64,000 bases of DNA. Source: Gemmataceae bacterium. GTDB lineage: Bacteria; Planctomycetota; Planctomycetia; Gemmatales; Gemmataceae. Position 1 is the stretch's first letter, and every line of letters starts with the position of its first letter. The DNA is taken from assembly GCA_003136315.1 (NCBI GenBank), contig PLDW01000088.1:1-64000 (forward strand). The letters run 5' to 3'. This document shows positions 57,401-64,000 of the stretch, piece by piece. The position numbers were made by a program, and so were the translations under genes. Under the pieces are notes generated by a model. It was given only the letters and a program-made list of their open reading frames with translations. It had not been told where the DNA came from and did no database searches.

Positions 57401-59972
57401 CGCTGGGACTGGAACACTCGGTTATTCAGGAGATAATGGACCCGCAACCTCGGCCATGTTCAGTTTTCCGGAAGAGATTGCGGTCGATGCTGAGGGAAAC
57501 CTGTACATTGCCGACTCCTTCAACAACGTCATCCGGAAGGTCGCGACGGCTCAGACCTCGATTTCTTCGCTGGCCGTGTCTGCCAGCCTGACAACCGGCA
57601 ACTTCACAGGCCGCGGCAACGACGATCTGCTTGTGGTCAACCGCGGTGCCCACTCCTTCTCGATTCTGGCCGGTAACGACAGCGGCGAGTTCGCGAGTCC
57701 CCAGGCCGCGTTGACCACTTCCACCAGCGATGGCCTTTCGATCAACGACGATCCTGGCCCGGTGGTGGCGGGGGAGTTCAACAGCCTTGATGGGGGCTAT
57801 GCCCACAGTGCTGGCCAGGAGGATGTCGCCATCCTGATGGAAGATACCGGCGAGGTCTGGATCTTCACCAACACCGGCAACGGCACCTTCGAACATACTG
57901 ATACCATCCCGGTCGGCCTGGGAGCCACCGGGCTGTCCCTCGTCAGTGGCTCGGAGCCCGGCCTGTACGATCTTCTCGTCGGCAATCAGTCCGGCGATAT
58001 CCTTCAATTGATCGGCACCGGCGACGGCACCTTTCAGCCGCCTCCGTCGCTCACCGGCAACAGTGCTCCGATCGCTGTCCAGAAGGTGGGCAGTGCGAAC
58101 ACCCCTGTCGCCCTGGTCGCGAATCAACAGGCCAACCTCGTCACCCTGCAATCGACGACCAACGGTTCGACATACTCCTCAGTCCAGACGCTCACAACCA
58201 CTAATCCCAGCGCTCAACTGGCACCCGGAGACGTGAAGTTTGCACTTCTTGACAAGGGCAGCACCCTGCCCGATGCCATCGTTATCGCCAGCGGCAGCAA
58301 CAGCCTGCTTGTCTATCGAGCAACCGGCCTCAACACTGCGGGCGATCCCATCTATGCCCAACCTGTCAGCTACTCCGTCGGCACCGACCCGGTGGATGTG
58401 ACGATTGCAGACATCAACGGCGACGGCATTCCCGATCTGCTCATCGCCAATAAGGGCTCCAACGACATCTCCGTCCTGTTCGGTAGTGACAATAGCAGCG
58501 GCGATTGGGTTGGCGTCCCGGGGCCGCGTCTCAAATCAGCCGGTGCTGGCCCCCTCTCCGCCAACCTCGTCGCGAACCCGAGCAGTCCAGGGGGCTACGA
58601 TCTGGCAATCACCAACCAGGATGGCACTGTGGACCTTCTGCCCGGACGAGGGCAGGGTTTCTTCGACGACCGCAGCCCGCAGATACTCAGCCTCGGCACG
58701 ACTTTGTCCCAGCCTCCGACCTTGATCCCCGGCACCTCCATCGCTTACGCAGTGTCGAGTACTGGCTTGCTGATGCGGTTCGATATGAGCGATCTGAACG
58801 CCCCTGCGACCATCCTCCCCGGTCAGGAAGGTGTGCTGGCCGCCCAGCTCATCAATGCCAGCGAGATCGTCGAGGTCCGATCTGGGGGGATCGTCAATGA
58901 GGTTGATACGACCACAGGCAGCGTCGTGTCGGCACTCTTCCCCCAGAATGGCCTTCCTCTCTTGCCCAGCTCCCTGGCCCTCCTTGAGACGGATTCGGGC
59001 CTGGAAGCCCTGGTCACCGCCGAGAATTCCAACACAATCTATGAGTTCCGAGCCACATCCACCGGCATCGGCGAGCCCGTCACGGTGGAGATCGGGCAAG
59101 ACTTCACCCCGGTGGGCTCTTCGCTGGCACTGGCATCCACCCTGTTCACCACAACGTCGGTGCCAGGGGGATCGGGACCAGCACCTGCTGGACCAGCGTT
59201 CAACACTCTGCTCACCGCCTCGGCCACAGGAGTTGACCCCGGGTTACTGGCTCGCATTGGAGGACTGTCTGACGAGACCGTGGTTCTGCCCAAGGGCGAG
59301 CAGCTACTGGCCAGCCTGAAGCTTGACTTTGAAGGGCTCGCCTTCAGCAACGGTCCCGATCCGCTCGTAGCCGACAGTCCAACCGTCCCCACGACGCGAG
59401 ACGGGGTGCTCACGGGTACGACTGAGGCTCTGGAAAGACTGGTCGAGGCGGTCCAGGGCGGCACCTGGCCCGAGACCGTTCCAGGCATGTCGTCACCTGC
59501 CAAGAAGACTGACTTGTTGGAGCAACTCCTCGACTCCCTGCGGACCTTGCCGCAAGAAGGCAAGCGACCCACCCCTCCAGGCGAACAATCCCCGGATGAG
59601 CCTGAGGGCAACGACTCGCAAGTCGACTCAATCGCAGCCGTTGTCGGCTCCGTGATCAACACAGACCAAGCTCCCCGATCCACGACGGACGAGACCGAGG
59701 TGAGCCCACCCGTGCAATCGCCTGATTCTCGACCGATCAGCGACAAGGATGCTTTCGAAGCCCTGACTCACGGAGTCGAGGTCGGACCGCATCAACCCGA
59801 AGCCGTGGACTTTGGGAGTTCTCGGGTAACGCACTGCTTCAATGATCAGAGCGGAGATGAGGAAGTTGTGTTCGCATCATTGCTACTGTTCTCCCCCGCG
59901 CTTGTTCCTCACGAGCGGTCTCGAAGGGGGTCGATGCTCTTGAGCAGTTGGATCCGCGATAACAATTACTAA
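51405..59972 (+). CDS. Giant surface protein with FG-GAP/VCBS and NHL repeats
   Basis: 2855 aa. An N-terminal LLLEDLENRLPPA motif recalls the LExLExRxxPA signal of exported planctomycete proteins. Next come pre-peptidase C-like and CARDB-like beta domains (about 50-420). About fourteen FG-GAP repeats follow (430-1150; VAVADLNGDGIPDIVVANT type, with Ca-binding DxNxDGxxD loops) plus two more near 1250-1330. Twelve NHL-type repeats of ~56 residues (GNLYIADSFNNVIREV...GIITTVAGTGVAGYSGDGGPATSAELN) then fill the next ~700 residues. More FG-GAP-like sequence and an acidic C-terminal tail end the protein. It is probably an adhesin or matrix component. GTG 51405 has GGAGG 5 nt upstream. Confidence 0.85.
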   Translation: MAKHTYWFSQDPFSEVQNRTELLLEDLENRLPPAAHTLVAASTAANTLTLGALNTAEASGEIATADEQDLYRIQLGIGDRLTVAVTAQLAGSGLEPVLRVFSEYGQELAIDNQEGGDPQLTFQANAPGDYFVGVSSAGNSQYNPTVSDSGSTGTTTGTYTLDLAVKKNQPLQSDLAGSSFRLAQTTAAWGDTVLASFNIENRGGANAGAFSVQLYVSPDPNINPSNSTPLLATPLAMDGLTAGSKWSVEGLALTLPTGLGTLKSGPVYIGLRITLTNPGQDSGTSDKGGVHRGEDFESLTIVTPVSTNVTDLAQADPDLNIRLNGTLGVNQSERYQFTISQTLGAGQFTATAQPTSNNSFLPQLALYGGAEGQTLLVQTQGEIDNPSATLSQYIQPGTYFLSVSSDQTGSYQLTTTMTAASSVLQTVPTGPGPSAIAVGDINNDGDLDLVVADSTFGKGNTLSILMGNGNGTFLPTQTVTVGRDPVAVAIADLNGDGKPDLVVANEEDNTVGVLLGNGNGTFQPMQTYAVGHQPSSVAVADLTGNGILDIVVVNTADDTVGVLLGNGNGTFQPMRTYAVGHQPSSVAVADLNGDGIPDIVVANTGSNTVGVLLGEGDGTFGSMHSFPVGEKPSSVAVADVTGNGILDIVVANSGDNTVGVLLGKGDGTFAMQSQYSVGTQPLSLVVADINDDGKPDIVVSNNNNTVSYLFGNGDGTFATQQTSQLPQNSSAVVVADINGDGNPDLIATDSGSAGQPGSGISVLLGNGDGSFQSQPVLPVGVGPVSLAVGDFNGDGRPDVAVASVGSQEVTVELGNGDGTFSPQTPIHVGNRPMAVATADLNNDGRADLVVANFDDNTVGVMLGNGDGTFRPEVTYPVGLGPCSLVLADLTGDGIDDIVVANNGDGTVGVLLGNGDGTFQPMRAYTVGAGNPTDQAGLLPGPGPISVAVADVNGDGIPDILVANDQDSSVDVLLGEGHGTFQPQQIIPLLDQPSALAVADVNGDGKTDIIVVNSGASTVGVLLGNGNGTFQTQRIFGVGQDPQAVAMADVNGDGLPDLVVTNSKDDTVSVLLGLGNGDFQNQRIFDVGQDPLPVVVADLNKDGKPDILVGNFGDNTLTALLGNGDGTFTIATATNSAQVSNTPYLVDLTGAVDSTGQPILDSVILDSAGNILFRQGLPGGSNQFEPPVTLNPTRSAQDVAPLQTSSGWVVAAADSAPDPNLSTPGHLVYTISLYNVTLSGKVNPPTIALSTSLVPTQIFAADLSGDGRDGDLVIANSLNNSIQVAIQQPDGTFGSLLTLSTGDDPSDVTFADVNGDGLTDIIVTNQASGDVSIFLNDNNHSFTTSERIRAGSSLSDINTSSTITTVAGNKFQNYFGDGGLATDATLNNPVGIAADSQGDLYITDYSNNVIREVLAGTDIIKTVVGTGSAGYAGDGGPATSALLSGPESVALDAAGNLYISDTNNNVVREVIAKTGIIETVAGSGVAGYSGDHGLATNAELNGPSGIAVDDSGNLYISDTNNNVIREVAVGTGVITTVAGTGVAGYSGDSGLATATELDGPLGIAVDGSGNLYIADTFNHLVREVAVGTGLITTVAGTGLIGTPNDGQLATDAELLHPECLAIDQAGNLYISDIFTNMIYEVSAATQVITIVAGAGPQGYTGDNGPATAALLSAPVGVALDGFGNLYIVDNGNNVIREVNAASGIITTVAGTESHEYSGLPVLATSVVLSSPGSAVVDSHGNLYIADSTNNVIREVAAETGIITTIAGNGIAGYSGDGGLATAAELNDPDGVAVDSDGNVYIADSFNNVIRMVAAGTGIITTIAGTGPNNAGYSGDGGPANLAELNGPESVTIDSAGNLYIADSYNNAVREIAANTGIITTVAGIDVDGIGVAGYSGDGGPGISAELDNPEGVAVDAAGNLYIADSFNNAVRKVSAETGIITTVAGTGVAGYSGDDGPATSAELNNPEGVAVDASGNLYISDFSNNRIRRVAAQTGIITTFAGTGTLGYSGDNGPATSAMFSFPEEIAVDAEGNLYIADSFNNVIRKVATAQTSISSLAVSASLTTGNFTGRGNDDLLVVNRGAHSFSILAGNDSGEFASPQAALTTSTSDGLSINDDPGPVVAGEFNSLDGGYAHSAGQEDVAILMEDTGEVWIFTNTGNGTFEHTDTIPVGLGATGLSLVSGSEPGLYDLLVGNQSGDILQLIGTGDGTFQPPPSLTGNSAPIAVQKVGSANTPVALVANQQANLVTLQSTTNGSTYSSVQTLTTTNPSAQLAPGDVKFALLDKGSTLPDAIVIASGSNSLLVYRATGLNTAGDPIYAQPVSYSVGTDPVDVTIADINGDGIPDLLIANKGSNDISVLFGSDNSSGDWVGVPGPRLKSAGAGPLSANLVANPSSPGGYDLAITNQDGTVDLLPGRGQGFFDDRSPQILSLGTTLSQPPTLIPGTSIAYAVSSTGLLMRFDMSDLNAPATILPGQEGVLAAQLINASEIVEVRSGGIVNEVDTTTGSVVSALFPQNGLPLLPSSLALLETDSGLEALVTAENSNTIYEFRATSTGIGEPVTVEIGQDFTPVGSSLALASTLFTTTSVPGGSGPAPAGPAFNTLLTASATGVDPGLLARIGGLSDETVVLPKGEQLLASLKLDFEGLAFSNGPDPLVADSPTVPTTRDGVLTGTTEALERLVEAVQGGTWPETVPGMSSPAKKTDLLEQLLDSLRTLPQEGKRPTPPGEQSPDEPEGNDSQVDSIAAVVGSVINTDQAPRSTTDETEVSPPVQSPDSRPISDKDAFEALTHGVEVGPHQPEAVDFGSSRVTHCFNDQSGDEEVVFASLLLFSPALVPHERSRRGSMLLSSWIRDNNY
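55490..57560 (+). repeat. Twelve tandem NHL-coding repeats
   Basis: DNA-level repeats of about 165-180 nt, each with GGGAACCTGTACATC.. and ..GGGTATTCCGG, inside the giant surface gene. Neighbouring units are similar enough to suggest recent duplication or gene conversion. Confidence 0.85.
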
Positions 59973-60211
59973 TCTATGATTTATGAAATTCAGTGGGTTT
60001 GCCAGTTGCAGCCTGACGAGATCGATGGTGGGCTATCAGAAGCAAGTTAAACAAGTTGAATATCGGAAATTATTTTACCAGTTGCAGTTTGAATTAAACC
60101 TCCAACAAAGTAAAGGGAGCGCAGTTGTTGCGTACGCCCGTGTCGGTCGCTACATTGGGGCGATTCCCATCGATTCCCCGCTTCTGTCGAGTTGATCGGC
60201 AGGGATCAGAC
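59973..60211. other. AT-rich intergenic region
   Basis: No gene that I can support; the small ORF at 59983 has no family or ribosome site. CCAGTTGCAG occurs twice (near 60001 and 60079). It probably holds the promoter of the glycosyltransferase gene. Confidence 0.35.
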
Positions 60212-62533
60212 ATGGTGACGAAGATCGAGGATCGCCAGATGACACCCAGTCCAGACGGCTTGCCGCTCGTCTCGTGCATCATGCCGACTTGCGACCGTCG
60301 GAAGTTCGTGCCGCGGGCGATCCGCTATTTCCTGCACCAGGACTACCCCAAAAAGGAACTGATCGTTGTCGATGACGGTGCCAGCTCGGTTGGCGACCTG
60401 CTGCCTGATGACCCCAGACTTCGCTACTTCCGCCTGCCGCAGCGGGCGACGGTTGGGGCCAAACGTAACTTCGCCTGCGAGCAAGCTGCCGGCACGCTGA
60501 TCGCGCACTGGGACGACGATGACTGGCACGCACCGCGCCGGCTTCGTATGCAGGTCGAAGCGATGCAGCGTGCCGGTGCCGATCTCTGCGGGCTCAGGAC
60601 GCTTCTCTTCTATGACACCCGCACCTGCCGGGCCTGGCGATACACCCACCCGGAAAGCCAGCGGCCCTGGCTGGCTGGCAGTTCTTTGCTCTACACCCGT
60701 GCCTTCTGGGCCAACCACCGTTTCCCTCCGATCAATATCGGTGAGGACAGCCAATTCGTCGCTCATGCCGAACCCGGGCGGCTGGTCAGCATGCCGGATT
60801 TCACCGTCCATGTCGGCATCATTCACGATCAGAACGTGAGCCCCAAGCACACGGGTGGAGCCTGGTGGCACCCGCACCCTGTCGAGGACATCGGCCAGGT
60901 GGTGGGTGAAGATCTGGCCGATTACCAACGAGCTTCGACCGAGCCTTCGGCACCGACAGCGGTCGACCCGCCGCTTCGCAATGTCTTCGCCTGCCTATTC
61001 CACGAAAGCCCTGAGTGTGTCGTCGATCTGGTACGCAACCTGCGTCACCTGGACCCCACCTCGTCGGTGGTGCTTTACAACGGCAGCAAGAACCCTCGTT
61101 TGCTTGAGGGCGTGTTCACGTCCGATCGCAACGGGGCGGAGATCCACCCGACGCCGCAGCCAGTGGAGTGGGGCCACCTCCACAACTTTGCCATCGACTG
61201 CATGCGATTTGCGCTGGAACGTGGTCCGTTTGACACCCTCACGATTGTCGATTCCGACCAACTGGCACTGCGTCCAGGCTATTCGGCCAGGCTGGCGGAA
61301 TTCTTCGCCAGCAATCGTGACGTCGGGATGCTCGGCAACTCAGCGGGAAAGCTCCCCCCGAACACGAACATCCCTGCCGCTCGATTCGCCTACGCCGAGA
61401 CAGACCATTGGCGACCGTTTGTCCGCCGTTTCCCCGATGGTGAGGCGAAATTCGTCCACTGGAGCTTCTGGCCCACGACCGTTTTTACCGCCGACGCGGC
61501 CCGTGGTCTGGTCAAGTTGTTCGACGAGGACGAGCAGTTGCAGCAGATCGTGCGAACTTCGCGCATCTGGGCGACCGAAGAGGTGATCCTGCCGACGCTG
61601 GTGGCACTGTTGGGGTTCCGGATCGCTGCCAGCCCGTTCAGCTACGACTTTGTGAAGTTCCGCACACCGTACTCGGTTCAGCAACTCAACCACGCGATGA
61701 ACCGGGCCGATGTGTTCTGGGCCCACCCTGTGCCCCGCCGCTATGATGACCCGTTGCGCATGCACGTCCGCGAGCAATTTCACGACTACACCGCGGTGGC
61801 GACGACCACCCCAGAGCCGCCCGGCCCGCATCCAGTTTCGCACCAGCCAACGACTGCGGGGCCACACCTCCCCAAAGTCGCTGCATCCAATGGGCCGGGG
61901 CCGCCACCGTTTCTGCTGTCGCGGCCCATTCTGGCGCGGATGCGTGCTGTCGAGGGTTGGCTCGATGACGACGAGGCCGACCTACTCCTGGGCACGACCG
62001 TGCGGGCTCTGGTTGATGTGCCGGAGGCGTCTGCGGTCGTCGAGGTCGGCAGCTACTGCGGCCGGGCCACGGTCATCTTGGGTGCGGTTGTTCGCGCCGT
62101 CCGGCCGTCGGCACGTGTCTGGGCGGTGGACCCTCATGACGGCAAGATCGGCGCGGTCGGCCGGTACGTCAAGACCAGCGGTACGCTGGAAAAGTTGAAG
62201 GCAACCATCGCTGCCGCTGGCCTCTCCAATGTGGTCGAGATCGTCTGCTCTGCTGCGCCTCAACTGCCCTGGCAACAGCCGATTGCCTTGCTTGTGATTG
62301 ATGGCCTGCACGATTACACCAGTGTCTCGCAGGATTTCTACCACTTCGAGCCGTGGCTGGCCGACAATGGATTTGTAGCCTTCCACGACTACGCCAGCTA
62401 TTACCCGGGTGTTGTGGCTTTCGTCAACGAGCGGCTGGCAGGCGGCGGGTATTGTAAAGAGCAGAGTGTCAATAGCATGATCGTGTTGCAAAAGCAGCCG
62501 CAGCAGGCGAAGGATTCCGGAAGAGCCTCGTAA
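60212..62533 (+). CDS. Three-domain glycosyltransferase-methyltransferase fusion
   Basis: 773 aa. Residues 10-230 are a GT-A family 2 domain (VSCIMPTCDRRKFVPRAIRYFLHQ, VDDGASS, and the metal-binding HWDDDDW). The middle ~260 residues (VFACLFHESPECVVDLVRNLRHL...TIVDSDQLAL) look like a second sugar-transferase domain, but I cannot name the family. The last ~200 residues are a class I SAM methyltransferase (AVVEVGSYCGRATVILG, VWAVDPHDG, LLVIDGLHDYTSVSQDF, GFVAFHDY). It probably builds and modifies a surface glycan. ATG 60212 has CAGGGA 8 nt upstream. Confidence 0.82.
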   Translation: MVTKIEDRQMTPSPDGLPLVSCIMPTCDRRKFVPRAIRYFLHQDYPKKELIVVDDGASSVGDLLPDDPRLRYFRLPQRATVGAKRNFACEQAAGTLIAHWDDDDWHAPRRLRMQVEAMQRAGADLCGLRTLLFYDTRTCRAWRYTHPESQRPWLAGSSLLYTRAFWANHRFPPINIGEDSQFVAHAEPGRLVSMPDFTVHVGIIHDQNVSPKHTGGAWWHPHPVEDIGQVVGEDLADYQRASTEPSAPTAVDPPLRNVFACLFHESPECVVDLVRNLRHLDPTSSVVLYNGSKNPRLLEGVFTSDRNGAEIHPTPQPVEWGHLHNFAIDCMRFALERGPFDTLTIVDSDQLALRPGYSARLAEFFASNRDVGMLGNSAGKLPPNTNIPAARFAYAETDHWRPFVRRFPDGEAKFVHWSFWPTTVFTADAARGLVKLFDEDEQLQQIVRTSRIWATEEVILPTLVALLGFRIAASPFSYDFVKFRTPYSVQQLNHAMNRADVFWAHPVPRRYDDPLRMHVREQFHDYTAVATTTPEPPGPHPVSHQPTTAGPHLPKVAASNGPGPPPFLLSRPILARMRAVEGWLDDDEADLLLGTTVRALVDVPEASAVVEVGSYCGRATVILGAVVRAVRPSARVWAVDPHDGKIGAVGRYVKTSGTLEKLKATIAAAGLSNVVEIVCSAAPQLPWQQPIALLVIDGLHDYTSVSQDFYHFEPWLADNGFVAFHDYASYYPGVVAFVNERLAGGGYCKEQSVNSMIVLQKQPQQAKDSGRAS

Positions 62534-62690
62534 CAGCTCTCGTGCCTCGAAATAGCCGTTCGGTGTGAGGTTCCACTTTATTGATATCTGGCTACAATAA
62601 CTGTCAATGGTTCGGTGGCTGGTTGTTACATGAGAAATATATATTAATAGATTGTGAGATACCAGCACTAATAATTAAGAACAAATATAC
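62534..62690. other. AT-rich spacer between convergent genes
   Basis: Much lower GC than most of the window (for example AAATATATATTAATAG). No gene or clear terminator hairpin. Confidence 0.4.
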
Positions 62691-63353
62691 TTATAATGAT
62701 GCGAGAAAATCAATAAATCGATCCTGTGGGTTGCCATTCATTGTATAATATTTATCTGTATGTGGTTCGCCGCCATTGGAAACGAGTGATTTAATTTTCG
62801 CCCCCCCCCGTTTAAACAACCATTGTTCATAGAGGAATCGATTTGTGTCGATTGTCGGCTTCGGCAGCCCCCGAATCCATGCTGCAGTTGACCACCAGAA
62901 ATTACCACCGAAGATTGGCCCAAAGACTGGGTGAACGATGTGGCAAAATCCAGCGATGTCGAATTGCTGCAGATCTTCGACCCTCTGTTGCCAGTCGACG
63001 AGAATCGCGTGATTCATTGCCCATCGCCATTTGGTAGCATAAATACCTTTCAGCGTAACATTCTTGCCGTGAAAATAAACTATACTATGATTTTCAGTGC
63101 TAGTATCGCAGAATTGCTTGAGCGATGATAATGCTGAATATTCATAATAGTTTTCTTTGGACCAGTGAACGGTCAAATGTACACCTGCGGAGCCAGCTAG
63201 ATATCGCAATTCATTCGCTGCTTCCTCAGATGATTCCACGAGATGCGCCTCAATGCGGCCAGGAAATTGAGCTTTTCTGATAGTAATCAATTGTTCAGCC
63301 GCGATGTCAAACCAGTTATTTTTTTGCCAAAGAGTCCAGAATGCCATAATCAT
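62691..63353 (-). CDS. Hypothetical glycan-synthesis protein
   Basis: 220 aa, no signal peptide. The stretch IVYFHGKNVT...KWRWAMNHAILVDW...FDIAGFCHI...FGPIFGGNFWWSTAAWIRGLPKP recalls proteins found in polysaccharide and surface-glycan clusters. I recognise no catalytic motif. Its ATG overlaps the stop of the next gene by 4 nt (ATGA), so they form an operon. Base composition is AT-rich compared with its neighbours. Confidence 0.55.
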   Translation of the reverse strand: MIMAFWTLWQKNNWFDIAAEQLITIRKAQFPGRIEAHLVESSEEAANELRYLAGSAGVHLTVHWSKENYYEYSALSSLKQFCDTSTENHSIVYFHGKNVTLKGIYATKWRWAMNHAILVDWQQRVEDLQQFDIAGFCHIVHPVFGPIFGGNFWWSTAAWIRGLPKPTIDTNRFLYEQWLFKRGGAKIKSLVSNGGEPHTDKYYTMNGNPQDRFIDFLASL

Positions 63354-64000
63354 GCAAGTGCCCTCCGGAATATTGCAAGCAGACGTGAATTACCGTTAAG
63401 AAACTCATTCTCAGACTGACTGTTTAACCATCCTCGGAGCGTGTGAAAAGAAGTCATGAAGCCGAATGAGCGAAAAGGGCCGATATCATCTTGAGTATCA
63501 GGCTGCTTCGTGAACCAATGAGGATCATTTACCGTGTGAGGCGATATGAGATGCGTCGGGATCTCCATCCAATTACACCACTCATTACGCCGGAATGCAT
63601 AGCCAATTGCATCCGAGGCCATGGCGAGCCAGGGCAAATTCTTGCCGTGGAGGCGAGCTTGGGCAAGAGCATAATCCGCAGCTGTATGCAAGAGCTTGGA
63701 CCCTTTCGATGCAACAAAAAAATTATCCATCCAGTTTCCGCCCCATTCTTTGAAACCGACAAAGTCGAAATTACTTGTAGCTAGTTGTGCCAACCCCTCC
63801 AAGGAGCGGAAGCAGATAAAATCCATGTCTAACCACATGCCGCCAACGGCAGCTATGAACGCCTTCCTGATCCAGTCGACTCGGTGCGTTACATAGATTC
63901 CATCCAACTCGCGCGGAATTGGACCAAGAATATCTTCAACATCTGCACGGGATAGAACGATAGTACGTGGATTATGTTGGATTATCGATTTGAGACATAA
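63350..64000 (-). CDS. Glycosyltransferase of the DXD sugar-binding (GT32-like) family, partial
   Basis: The reading frame is open to the window edge, with no stop in the last 31 codons, so the N-terminus lies outside. THRVDWIRKAFIAAVGGMWLDMDFICFRSLEGL contains the GG.W.D.D metal- and sugar-nucleotide-binding motif. The remaining sequence has the acceptor-side helices typical of these enzymes. It is coupled to the next gene by an ATGA overlap and shares its low GC. Confidence 0.7.
   Translation of the reverse strand, partial: LCLKSIIQHNPRTIVLSRADVEDILGPIPRELDGIYVTHRVDWIRKAFIAAVGGMWLDMDFICFRSLEGLAQLATSNFDFVGFKEWGGNWMDNFFVASKGSKLLHTAADYALAQARLHGKNLPWLAMASDAIGYAFRRNEWCNWMEIPTHLISPHTVNDPHWFTKQPDTQDDIGPFRSFGFMTSFHTLRGWLNSQSENEFLNGNSRLLAIFRRALA

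Noticed and set aside
55490-57560. CRISPR array
   Set aside because: The repeats are long coding NHL units with no spacers, in a single open frame.
1-64000. tRNA, rRNA and riboswitches
   Set aside because: I looked for the typical T-loop and rRNA motifs and saw none. A scan by tRNAscan or Infernal would settle it.

Overview
The window looks like chromosomal DNA of a planctomycete, most likely of the Gemmataceae. The evidence is high GC content, many dispersed intergenic palindromic repeats, exported Pro/Thr-rich, PKD and HEAT-like proteins, a WD40 protein, a large Ser/Thr kinase with C-terminal TPR-like repeats, and a giant FG-GAP/NHL surface protein with an N-terminal LExLExRxxPA-like motif. 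This taxonomic call is from pattern memory, not from a search. Layout: 0.2-1.5 kb, an adenylate-kinase-like protein. 1.9-4.4 kb, an accessory patch with a class III cyclase-like gene and a TIR-like (FYSWQSD) gene in convergent orientation plus a broken tyrosine-recombinase end. 4.4-8.6 kb, a DUF3467 protein, a Uma2 nuclease-fold protein, an FHA-GAF histidine kinase and a PIN/antitoxin pair. 8.9-18.1 kb, exported and housekeeping genes (PKD protein, WD40 protein, M20 peptidase, thioesterase, a polytopic membrane protein, a DUF3050 protein). 18.4-20.4 kb, a decayed mobile patch that contains a retron: a folded msr-msd RNA locus directly upstream of a retron-type reverse transcriptase broken near its C-terminus. 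20.4-28.8 kb, a phosphohexomutase, an O-acetylation pair (SGNH-like protein plus AlgI-like MBOAT), a periplasmic-binding-protein-like membrane protein and a histidine kinase. 29.4-32.6 kb, two REP/transposase (RAYT) loci, one intact and one decayed, flanking a helicase-C-3-like protein. 32.6-39.1 kb, NYN/LOTUS protein, SDR, MmcQ/YjbR protein, small lipoprotein, and divergent pgi and archaeal-type phosphoglycerate mutase. 39.1-44.4 kb, a lysA cluster in which a DUF5678/aspartic-protease pair lies between two copies of the lysA 5' end, followed by a large exported protein with an embedded receiver-like domain and a clear intrinsic terminator. 44.4-60 kb, a hypothetical repeat-type protein, UxaA-type dehydratase, Ser/Thr kinase and the giant surface protein. 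60-64 kb, a three-domain glycosyltransferase/methyltransferase, then lower-GC glycosyltransferase genes on the other strand that look transferred. The best candidate for an undescribed system is the retron at 18.8-20.4 kb. Its RNA (17-bp a1/a2 stem, AGC branch site, two msr hairpins, long msd hairpin) and RT signatures (NAxxH, YADD, VTG) can all be read directly from the sequence. No effector gene is recognisable next to it, and the RT carries a frameshift and a nonsense codon. Second in interest are the cyclase/TIR pair, the two RAYT/REP loci side by side, and the lysA 5' duplication. No tRNA, rRNA, CRISPR array or riboswitch was recognised.
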